A stretch of 64,000 nucleotides of DNA from Symsagittifera roscoffensis (Eukaryota; Xenacoelomorpha; Acoela; Convolutidae), in assembly GCF_963678635.1 (NCBI RefSeq), contig NC_087068.1, forward strand, positions 38,527,649 to 38,591,648, in the 5' to 3' direction. Below, one piece after another: positions 56,601-64,000 of the stretch. A program made the translations under genes and the position numbers. Position 1 is the stretch's first letter; every line of letters starts with the position of its first letter. The notes beneath the pieces were generated by a model. It searched no databases, was not told where the DNA came from, and saw only the letters and a program-made list of their open reading frames with translations.

Positions 56601-59600
56601 TAGAAGTTATTCAAACAACCGAAACCAGAATTACCCGAACAATCGATCAAGGAATACCTCATATAATAGATCGAACTATAACAGACCAAACAATAATTAC
56701 CAAAACAGATCGCGAAATAATTCACAAAATCGACACCCAAGTTATAATAATCGTTATAGAAATTATTCCCAATCACCACACCGGAATAATAATCACTATA
56801 ATAACTCTAATAATCGTCATAGAAGTAGTACACCTAAACATCAAAGACAAATCAATCAAGTACAATCTAACCCAGAAACAACATCAGACCCCCCAGGTAT
56901 TGATGACACAGTAACTGATACATTACAACTCAATCAAATAAACTGTACATCATCAGATTCAGAAAGTGATACTGAAAACACTCTTGCTATCAATATGATA
57001 AAAGTCGAAAATGACTATGAATCTGTCATATATGAACAACCCTTTCCATCACATATATATGAAAATCAATCAGAATTTCTTCAAAATTATTACACTACAC
57101 CCATAAATTCCACACCAACAACGCAAGAAACAAATGAGATTAACACTACAAATCAAACCAATAAAAATACCAAAACAAAATGCTTGAATACAAACCACAT
57201 TTATCAAAATATACAAAAAGAACAACCCAAAGAAAAAATTTGGACAATACCATTTCTCTTAGAAAGCCCAAAAAATAAAGAATTTCAACCACCAGACCTT
57301 GAAATAGATTTTTTAATTGATTCAGGAGCAGAATCAAACATAATAAACATTCCCACATGGAATGAAATAAAAACTTTACATCCAAAGCTAACACCTCTTG
57401 AAACCTCCAGTAAACTAGCAACAGCACAAGGATCAACATTGATAAACTACGGAAAAATCCAATTATTTCTCCTCCCTACCAGAACAATGGAGCAAAGTAA
57501 AATTCTAAACAAGCCATTTAAACAAATATTCCATATCACTGATATTAAATATAATATCATTGGAATACCATTTATTTCGAAGTATATACCAACAATTAAC
57601 ATCCTAAACAGTAAAATATTAATCAAAGATAAATATACAAAAACAAAAGAAACATCCCTAACATTTTTTCAAAGATTAAACAAACAACCACCATTCTTTT
57701 CAAAACTTTATCCAATATATAACCAACAAAGAAAACACCTGAAACCACTATCAGGGAACATATATAATTTTTCAATCAAACAAGTTCACCAATATGATAA
57801 AGAACAAAACAAACAAAAATTTTATATGTCAGATTTTGAATTCAAACCTATTCATAAATTTTTCAAAATCACAATCTCTTCAATAAAATATTTGAAAAAT
57901 TCGAATTCAGATATTATTTCCTTACATGTTTATAACAACACACCTTACCAAGTAACATTACCTTTAGGACTTTTAGGATATTGTGAAACCAACGCTACAA
58001 TATCACCAATACACGAAAAAGCCTATCGCGTAAATAATATACTCCAATTACTAGATATTTGCCAATCTACAATTCTTAATGAAGAATTATCTATAAATAA
58101 TATAATAAGTAACGAAAACAGAAATACGGATTATTTCACAAAAACTCCATATTTCAAACCTACATTCAACATCAGTAACTACACAGAGGACCAACAAAAA
58201 TTTTTAACAATGTTTAATTTCCAACATTCACAAATAACACAAGACGAATTCGAAAAGTTAGCCAAACAGCTAATTAAATATTCATCAGTCTATGCAACAT
58301 CAAAATTCGATGTTGGCAAAATCAGTTCATCACTACATCTCCCATTAAAACCAGACGCAGTTTTCAAAAAACAGAGAGCAAGTAAAGTACCAATTCACTT
58401 ACATGATAAAGTAAACAGATTACTCGATATTTTAGAACAGTACAATATTATATCACCAGTTAATAAAGAAGAACAACCAAAAGGCAACACATTCATCAAC
58501 CCCGTTATCATTCTAGCTAAAGGAGAATCATTAAAAATCGTTCTCGATGCTAGATACCTCAATTCACTCATAGATGAATCAAAATGTAATTGGCCCATTG
58601 AACCAATACAAGTTATTTTAACAAAAATAAACGGCAAATACTTTACAACCGCCGATATGAATAGTGCATACAATCAAATGCCACTAGATGAACAATCACG
58701 ACGTTTAACACAATTTGTTATCGGAAACCAACAATATGAATTCAACCGCTTATTCTATGGAATATCCATAGGACCAGCAGCATTTTCAGCTTTTATGAGC
58801 AAAATTTTTAGACCACTAATACTCAAGAAAAACGCAATCACCTATCTAGACGATGTTTTTATGCAATCACAAACAAAAGACGAAATGTTCAATGTTTTAG
58901 AAAAATACCACCAAATACTTCAGAACGAAAATCTGAAGGCCGCCCCCGATAAATCACACTTCTTTTTGACAAGAGTTAAATTCTTAGGACATAACATAGA
59001 AAGAAAAACAATCACTCCACTGAAATCACGCATTGACGCTATTCAAAAACTTCAACCACCAAGAAATAAAAAGAAAATCCAAGAATTCCTTGGAATGTTA
59101 AACTTTTTAAGTAAATATGTTTATAAAATGCAATTATATCTACGACCATTTTACAACATCCTTAGACAACAAACTAATTTTGAATGGAATACAGAACATC
59201 AAGCACGATTCGAAGAAATAAAGAAACTTTTAACTGAACAAATTTCAAACACAATTCCAGACCCTGATCAACCATTTTATGCAATGTGCGATGCTTCGAA
59301 CTTTGGCATCGGCGCAGCACTATTACAATCACATAATGGTACAAATAAAATGAACCTGATATCAGCAAATTCCCGATTATTCACTCAAGCAGAGCTACGA
59401 CTCTCAACTCTAATGAGAGAATGTACAGCCATAATATATACACTGACAGAATATGAATTTCTGATACTTGGATCAAAACATCCAACAGTTTTATTCACAG
59501 ACCACAAACCAATCATTTTTCTTTTCACACAGAAATCTAACCCAAACCACCGAGTTTACAGATTTCAACTAATTCTAATGAAATTTCCAAACTTACATAT

Positions 59601-61857
59601 AGTTTGGACTGCAGGAAAAAATCTTGCATTACCAGACACCTTAAGTCGAAATACACCACCTGAATTACTTACACGAAAAACAACAGTTGAAATACCCAAA
59701 AATATAAAATTCTACCTTGCAGAAAACGAAACATCACCTCGATTGGAATGCAAATATGCAGTTAAAACTGATATTGAACAATCACAAATAAATAATTTAC
59801 AACATTTCCCACTTTATCTAGATTGTCAAAATAATCATTATGAAGTTGACTTACTTGGAACATCAACTTTCAAACCAATCCCATATTCTCAATGGATAAA
59901 AAATAACACCCAACAAAAACGAACAAAACAACACCCACCTAAAAAAGACCATTTTCCACTAATTGAAAAAGAAGATTTAACTGATAAAATAAATTTATCA
60001 GGACCACAAACAAATGATTCAAAATACACAATAAATCAAGTTTTTGACCTTCACGACCCACTTGATACAATACCCTTATCTAAATTCGAAATTGAAAACA
60101 TTTTTCTCCCCCCAACAGATACGATTACAATTTCAACACTGAAACAATATCAAAATCTTGACCCGATAATTAGACAACTGAAATCATGGCACAAATATAA
60201 AACTAAACCTATCAAAGCAGATTCAACCATTCTAGGAAACAAAACACTCCTCCGATACTTTCGCAAATTTAATTACACATCAATTAATGAAACTACAGAC
60301 CTTTTAGAATACAACTTAAACGAATCCATAGTCCCCTGTCTCCCTATAAGTATGATTCTTATAGCTTTTAATATTTCACATACACAAAATATTAAAGGAC
60401 ACTCTGGATCAGAAAAAACATATTCAAATTTTATACAAAATTTTTACTTCCCAAATGCACCAATTTGGATAAAAGTACTATGCAATGATTGTATAGTATG
60501 TCAACTGAATAAACCTTACCCAAATCAAAAACAAATAGCACAAAAACAAGATTTTAAAGGACAAAGTTTGTACTTTAATCACCGTATCTCATTTGATACT
60601 AAGGGACCAATTTCACCCTCATCAGAAGGAAACTCCTACATTATGGTAATTGTTGACGCATTTACACATTATGTAGCACTTAACCCAGTACCACATTGTA
60701 ACGCTTATTACGCTTACACAACACTCTATGAACACTGGATAGCAAAATTCGGACTACCAGAAATTTTAGTTACAGACAATGGTACAGAATTCATAAATAA
60801 TGAAATAATAACACTATGTCATTTATACAACATTAAACACAAACCACGTACATCTCATGCACCTTGGACAAACGGCTTAGTCGAAGGTATGAACCGTTCA
60901 CTACAAGAATATCTTAGATGTATCATCAACGGAAATGATACAAAATATACCGAATGGTCAGCAGATGTAAAATTATTTCCCTTAGCATATAATTCACAAA
61001 TTACGACAACTTTAGGAATGTCACCATACGAAATGGTTTTTAACCAAAAGCCACGCAAACCAATAATGTTTACAGCAAATTCCCATAAAAACGCACAAGG
61101 TTATTGTCAACCAAATAAAGACTCAATTTGTTATAACCTCCCATTACATACGCACGACGAAGATCATTTTCATCACCCACAAATTCTTAAATTAGCCTCC
61201 GGTACACACACCGAATGGATTTTAAATAGAGATAAGAAACACAATGAAATTAACCAAAGAATAACGAAAAAGTTATTACAAAGACAAAACATAAATGAAC
61301 AAATCAATTCACGCTTTACACCAGCTTCCGATTTAAAAATTGGAACATTTGTTTTAATACCTAATTTTAATACTCAAAAAGGAATTTCTAAAAAATTACA
61401 ACCCCTCCGAAAAGGACCCTACCAAATAATTGCAAAACCCACTGATGTCACATATAAAATTATCGACTCAAACAAAAAAGAAATCGTTCAACATCGAAAC
61501 AACCTATTACCTTATTACCCAAAAGAATACGCACTCCGCGAATTAACTCAATTATATTCTTTCACAGGATTAAAAATCATTCAAAATGAACCACATCTGA
61601 AAAACACAAAACAAAATGATAACCCCACCGAAAATCAAAACACAAAACCAACCGCAACCAAAATCAATACACAAAACCATAAAGAATCTCCAAAACAAAG
61701 AAAAAATAGAAAAATGACCGAACAAATAATACCCCAAGAAGAAATAGACAAATCAGAACATAGAAAAACAACAAGACTCCGAAATCAACCACGTAAAAAT
61801 TACAAAATGTTCATCCCCCAATCTAAAATATTAAAGAAGGTAGAATTTAAAAAGTAA
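53635..61857 (+). CDS. gag-pol: Gag-Pol polyprotein, single intact frame (2,740 aa)
   Basis: One uninterrupted frame encodes all core functions. Gag: long N-terminal region (1-590), capsid-like domain (about 591-785), CCHC knuckle (C842, C845, H850, C855) and Asn/Arg/Ser/Tyr-rich low-complexity tail (about 920-1075). Protease: D-S-G-A at 1229-1232. A linker of about 300 residues follows. Reverse transcriptase: catalytic YLDD at 1737-1740. RNase H: first Asp at 1886 (MCDASNFG) and LPDTLSR later. Integrase: zinc module H2249, H2256, C2286, C2289, triad D2321, D2381, E2417 with 59 and 35 residues between them, and GPY at 2594-2596. No chromodomain was seen. Gag and Pol are not separated by a frameshift or stop. 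Domain order is that of Ty3/Gypsy. Confidence 0.96.
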   Translation: MSSTHTPGDETPDDDEIFPFIVDADTDRGQHIFCQNLLVNLFEPGISPCKTEFPDVKIKRQIIDHYLKDICNITQQYGIYSIEFTSPNHNNRTYTIQTDDLDLEFSKVFSEYIKSIQYHNSQRANSIFTNEVFAIIYSYISILENELPLTNVSPTETSKHLRVRHEITLLSSYLNIIKENFTKDDVSQHTKHDLQKILAWFIIDYFTHNIDLIAQARKNFRPQNSNDDTAITEQSDYVWDPEWSHPAFISFPQSISSQAIGTISYIRDYVRVIPLTIDATPLNYNTFLPDTQNNSLNSTVIHNENLNGTRNLTQQDIQTPSHFINEEIVHTTTTQQSISPIRPNLTTPRNTNPSQTQVTLQSTVKPSVAPKYSHMDYQTYRPMTIPSKTRKTFTINNFADHNYNYTHPSKTNYQPQRNFNQYTKPRNWDNPTAQYNSKNFQPNPPQDRSENYPFFQQNKNKKQTSYQMDYLSSDDDFLQPDIFAPNTQEYRRQGIQRTRTNHRNFSPQSIDAQHQQPIQQQNPINTQSFQPIQQQNPMTAHSYQPSQMQNEIPLPYYLQQHEITRNQLSNFSQMPNAAESLQMTMNPYLMGGSSITSNKPLMVFTGTDPEYSVEDYLNAVTANLILNIGPEPINTPLHQNWIHRRTALIQTTLDGTAQKWFSVLPLEIKSNWKRFTQEFSKMFDSERNKQQQRVLCNEIRRLPNETIKQIAVRIETLVRKAYSLNTHDYKNTKMTEILMMTLTPQLRKIAIKKRASHPSSIREPDLDFRKLVDKLEQAEITMKLEETENLKLQYVNKIETTPTNINNIQESETDLVEKITETLNIYEKNPNFKGKPSFKKWCNYCRRYGHSISECRQKQQDSQNKPQKYKEPNKSFYQYMKKDQNLPNKTVHSNNSSGKPLPNNTNYTRNQSPYNSSYRGRSPERRNTNNSSQNHYNRPNSRNNYSRSNSNTQRFVSRSTSQSRNNYYPNNQSRNSSYNRNRNYSYNRNRSYSNNRNQNYPNNRSRNTSYNRSNYNRPNNNYQNRSRNNSQNRHPSYNNRYRNYSQSPHRNNNHYNNSNNRHRSSTPKHQRQINQVQSNPETTSDPPGIDDTVTDTLQLNQINCTSSDSESDTENTLAINMIKVENDYESVIYEQPFPSHIYENQSEFLQNYYTTPINSTPTTQETNEINTTNQTNKNTKTKCLNTNHIYQNIQKEQPKEKIWTIPFLLESPKNKEFQPPDLEIDFLIDSGAESNIINIPTWNEIKTLHPKLTPLETSSKLATAQGSTLINYGKIQLFLLPTRTMEQSKILNKPFKQIFHITDIKYNIIGIPFISKYIPTINILNSKILIKDKYTKTKETSLTFFQRLNKQPPFFSKLYPIYNQQRKHLKPLSGNIYNFSIKQVHQYDKEQNKQKFYMSDFEFKPIHKFFKITISSIKYLKNSNSDIISLHVYNNTPYQVTLPLGLLGYCETNATISPIHEKAYRVNNILQLLDICQSTILNEELSINNIISNENRNTDYFTKTPYFKPTFNISNYTEDQQKFLTMFNFQHSQITQDEFEKLAKQLIKYSSVYATSKFDVGKISSSLHLPLKPDAVFKKQRASKVPIHLHDKVNRLLDILEQYNIISPVNKEEQPKGNTFINPVIILAKGESLKIVLDARYLNSLIDESKCNWPIEPIQVILTKINGKYFTTADMNSAYNQMPLDEQSRRLTQFVIGNQQYEFNRLFYGISIGPAAFSAFMSKIFRPLILKKNAITYLDDVFMQSQTKDEMFNVLEKYHQILQNENLKAAPDKSHFFLTRVKFLGHNIERKTITPLKSRIDAIQKLQPPRNKKKIQEFLGMLNFLSKYVYKMQLYLRPFYNILRQQTNFEWNTEHQARFEEIKKLLTEQISNTIPDPDQPFYAMCDASNFGIGAALLQSHNGTNKMNLISANSRLFTQAELRLSTLMRECTAIIYTLTEYEFLILGSKHPTVLFTDHKPIIFLFTQKSNPNHRVYRFQLILMKFPNLHIVWTAGKNLALPDTLSRNTPPELLTRKTTVEIPKNIKFYLAENETSPRLECKYAVKTDIEQSQINNLQHFPLYLDCQNNHYEVDLLGTSTFKPIPYSQWIKNNTQQKRTKQHPPKKDHFPLIEKEDLTDKINLSGPQTNDSKYTINQVFDLHDPLDTIPLSKFEIENIFLPPTDTITISTLKQYQNLDPIIRQLKSWHKYKTKPIKADSTILGNKTLLRYFRKFNYTSINETTDLLEYNLNESIVPCLPISMILIAFNISHTQNIKGHSGSEKTYSNFIQNFYFPNAPIWIKVLCNDCIVCQLNKPYPNQKQIAQKQDFKGQSLYFNHRISFDTKGPISPSSEGNSYIMVIVDAFTHYVALNPVPHCNAYYAYTTLYEHWIAKFGLPEILVTDNGTEFINNEIITLCHLYNIKHKPRTSHAPWTNGLVEGMNRSLQEYLRCIINGNDTKYTEWSADVKLFPLAYNSQITTTLGMSPYEMVFNQKPRKPIMFTANSHKNAQGYCQPNKDSICYNLPLHTHDEDHFHHPQILKLASGTHTEWILNRDKKHNEINQRITKKLLQRQNINEQINSRFTPASDLKIGTFVLIPNFNTQKGISKKLQPLRKGPYQIIAKPTDVTYKIIDSNKKEIVQHRNNLLPYYPKEYALRELTQLYSFTGLKIIQNEPHLKNTKQNDNPTENQNTKPTATKINTQNHKESPKQRKNRKMTEQIIPQEEIDKSEHRKTTRLRNQPRKNYKMFIPQSKILKKVEFKK

Positions 61858-62457
61858 TTTTAAGATTTTATACTTCACGATCTTGAAACCTCCGTAACAT
61901 TTTTCATTTCAATTTTTCAAAATAACATGCTCACAAGTACGCAATAATTCTAGTTCAAAATAGACCAATAGGATTCATCCAATCCGCCACTTTCTCTAAC
62001 TCAAACTAAGATCAATTAGACGAATAATCTAGAACTCCAGGCACATCTCTAACTATAACTTTACAACCTCCAGGTCAAAAATAAGCAAACCACTCCAACT
62101 TGACAGTTAAAATAAATATCACCATAATACCGTACCCCTCCCTTATCTAATAACCCAAAGATCAACAATATTTCCCCAACTCAGACCACGAATACCCCCA
62201 AAACAAATTTGATAACTTAGCCTAAAGTAACAAAATGAAGATTTTAATTAGCCTAAAGTATAAAAATCTCACCATACCCCGGATCATTTGACAAACAAAA
62301 ATAAAGAAAAAGACGACCTCCCAGTCACCACGAAAATTGCCCCCAACAATTTTTTACAAAACTCAACCCACTTGTCAAAAAACTAATAAATAATTCGACC
62401 ACACTAGAAAATCGCCTCAAACAGCAAAAAATATTCGACCAAGAGATCATTTCTTAA
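61858..62457 (+). other. Conserved non-coding spacer after pol, copy 2
   Basis: This is the counterpart of 37962-38591. The same block of about 75 nt (62035-62105) and the doubled TTAGCCTAAAGTA (62217 and 62251) are kept, while the text between varies. Candidate RNA element or acceptor region for subgenomic mRNAs. Confidence 0.5.
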
Positions 62458-62688
62458 ATGCTCTTCTCTCAAACAGTTGCTCAAATACTTATAAATTTTA
62501 AACATTTTTTTTCAATACTTGAAGCCTTTATAATATTTCTTTTTGATATACTTGAATATTTTCTAATAATCCTAATCATTTTTTGTAACATTTTTTTAAT
62601 TTTCTACACAATACTCGAACTATTCCTCCAACTTTCCAAAACCCTTGAATATATCCACAGGTACGATTTTAACAACTTGTCTAAATGA
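62458..62688 (+). CDS. ORF-A, small hydrophobic membrane protein
   Basis: This 76-codon ORF is dominated by Phe, Ile and Leu. One long or two adjacent membrane segments span residues about 20-58 (FIIFLFDILEYFLIILIIFC and onward). A short polar tail follows (KTLEYIHRYDFNNLSK). Its stop overlaps the start of ORF-B as ATGA, which suggests translational coupling or re-initiation. It is partly conserved in copy 1. Small hydrophobic proteins beside env genes can be viroporin-like, but that is only an analogy. Confidence 0.62.
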   Translation: MLFSQTVAQILINFKHFFSILEAFIIFLFDILEYFLIILIIFCNIFLIFYTILELFLQLSKTLEYIHRYDFNNLSK

Positions 62689-62873
62689 TACGAACAATTT
62701 TCAGTAGAACTGATATTTTTTTATTGTTTGTAATTTTCATAACATTTTTATCATCCCTCATTTTGACAATATGTAAATGTATAAAGAAAGCAATCATCAC
62801 ATTTGCCCTAGCAACAATTTTTCTAATTATTTTTTTGGAAGAATATTATAATAAACATAAACCTTCCCACTAA
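62685..62873 (+). CDS. ORF-B, small membrane protein
   Basis: This 62-codon ORF has a polar N-terminus (MIRTIFSRTD), a first hydrophobic segment (IFLLFVIFITFLSSLILTIC), a Cys/Lys hinge (KCIKKA) and a second hydrophobic segment (IITFALATIFLIIFL) before a charged tail. The two-helix hairpin with a basic loop suggests a membrane protein or pore. It overlaps ORF-A by four bases. Its counterpart in copy 1 is frameshifted but otherwise alike. Confidence 0.62.
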   Translation: MIRTIFSRTDIFLLFVIFITFLSSLILTICKCIKKAIITFALATIFLIIFLEEYYNKHKPSH

Positions 62874-62878
62874 AGTAA

Positions 62879-64000
62879 AAATTCAAAAATCCATCAAAAA
62901 TTGCTACCCAACAGTCACAGAATCAGTCTTCACCGACATCATCCCAAGATAATCCAACACCACCTTCAACTACTCAAAATCCTCAAACATCTACACGAAT
63001 TTCTTTTCAAGACAATCCATACACTTTTGAAGAACGGCACGCTCGTTTATCTGAACCACTAGAACCAGTTCAACGACAAGCATCTCTAAGTGAACCAACA
63101 TATAATCTTTACCCAACACTACCACAAGAACTAAGTAGAATACGAAACCTTAGTCAAAACCAAAACACAACAGAAATAAATAGACAAATTATACATCCTC
63201 GACGAAATAGAAATTTTCAAACTCCCCGAGTTCATTTTGACATACCTCAATCCCCATCACAAACCACTCCAGAAAACACCACTGGTATCACACCAGAAAC
63301 TCCTACACTTTTTTCACAACGTAGCACCTCAAGCTTACCATCAGATTACTTAGGTTCAACACCAACATCTGAACAAATACGTGAAAATCCTTTTAACCCC
63401 ACAAACCAAACATCACGACTGCCATATTGGACTACACATTCATTTACACAAGGTGAACCAAATTTAGTCAATGACCCCATAGATATTTCTACGGATACAA
63501 CAACATCCTCATCACTACCAGAAACATTATCACTACCATCAACACCATCAATAAGCCAATTTTCACCACTACCCTTTAACTTAAATTTTCCAAATAACCT
63601 CGACGCCAGATATCGAGAACAATCATCAATAAATATCCCTTTAAGATTAGATTGGAATACAGTCACAGCACCTCCACCATTATTTGGACAACATCAAGAA
63701 AGTAACCGCCTTCATAACTGGGCACTTAATAGATTACAATATCGCCAAGATATTCACAACGATATCCGTGATCACAATATTCAAATACTCCAACAAAACA
63801 GTTTACAATTAAAGTTTGAAATCACAGTTAAATTAAACAATATTACACAACATCCCTACCCATTAAATCCACCTAACATAACAGCTCAATCACTACCACC
63901 ACCGTTTATAACTACTGAAGTAATATATAAATACGACAGATACACCAAAAACACAATTGGTTACATTACATTTTACAATCCATACTCAGGATTATCATAC
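62879..64000 (+). CDS. ORF-C, Pro/Ser/Thr-rich protein, 3' end beyond window
   Basis: Open without a stop from 62879 to the window edge (at least 373 codons). It lacks any in-frame ATG near its start. The preceding in-frame TAA is at 62876-62878, just after the ORF-B stop. The N-terminal two-thirds are rich in Pro, Ser, Thr, Gln and Asn (NPYTFEERHARLSEPLEPVQ, QRSTSSLPSDYLGSTPTSEQ). From about 63600 the text becomes more ordered, with possible helices (LNRLQYRQDIHNDIRDHNIQ) and strands (FEITVKLNN, VIYKYDRYTKNTIGYITFYN). Copy 1 shows that it should end about 15 bases further on, overlapping env. No known family. A spliced start or a non-AUG start is needed. Confidence 0.65.

Larger units (their letters stand above)
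52614..64000 (+). mobile_element. Copy 2: same LTR element family, gag-pol intact, incomplete in window
   Basis: This is collinear with 29210-40170 of copy 1 and about nine bases in ten identical by eye. The frames broken in copy 1 are open here: pre-gag ORF, Gag-Pol, ORF-A, ORF-B and ORF-C as far as seen. The LTRs, env and ORF-D are outside the window or in the gap. The lack of any stop in about 2,740 codons indicates a young or recently active copy. Confidence 0.93.

Overview
The window is AT-rich nuclear DNA from an invertebrate animal. Three observations support this: a Cys-loop receptor gene split by GT-AG introns, abundant metazoan-type transposon debris, and two copies of a very large Ty3/Gypsy-like LTR element. 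I cannot name the phylum. A 200-base run of N (52414-52613) marks an assembly gap. Nothing looks bacterial and there is no CRISPR array.

Region 1 (1-4562, minus strand) holds the first three coding exons of a Cys-loop ligand-gated ion channel. Splice sites and phases agree, and the rest of the gene lies beyond base 1.

Region 2 (about 4.6-26.7 kb) is gene-poor. It contains a fold-back MITE (5089-5552), a 28-bp minisatellite with higher-order structure (6519-8750), a second fold-back element (9113-9530), a degenerate family built on GGCTATCCGGGAA, two decayed non-LTR retrotransposons (11025-11720 and 22130-23399, the second inverted on itself), a frameshifted SGNH-hydrolase-like remnant (12393-12765), and a palindrome-rich element (13943-15031).

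Region 3 (26.7-52.4 kb) is a tandem duplication of a segment of about 3.1 kb, order A-B-A'-B'. In the first unit an 18.5-kb LTR element (28130-46597) is inserted exactly between A and B, flanked by a 4-bp CTAT duplication. The second unit preserves the uninterrupted target site. This element is decayed: it has stops, frameshifts and a deletion of about 413 bp that removes the protease.

Region 4 (52.6-64.0 kb) is a second copy of the same element family in the same orientation. Its 5' end is lost in the gap and its 3' part runs off the window. Here gag and pol form one uninterrupted 2,740-codon frame with intact protease, reverse transcriptase, RNase H and integrase motifs.

Combining both copies gives the element's plan: LTR (TG...CA, about 410 bp), structured leader, a small Lys/Arg-rich ORF overlapping gag, Gag-Pol, two tiny membrane proteins, a Pro/Ser/Thr-rich ORF without an ATG (ORF-C), an envelope-like glycoprotein, another large ORF of unknown function (ORF-D), a possible spliced 3' ORF pair, LTR. 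The extra genes around gag-pol make it organised like a complex retrovirus while its pol is Ty3/Gypsy-like. This is the most interesting content of the window.
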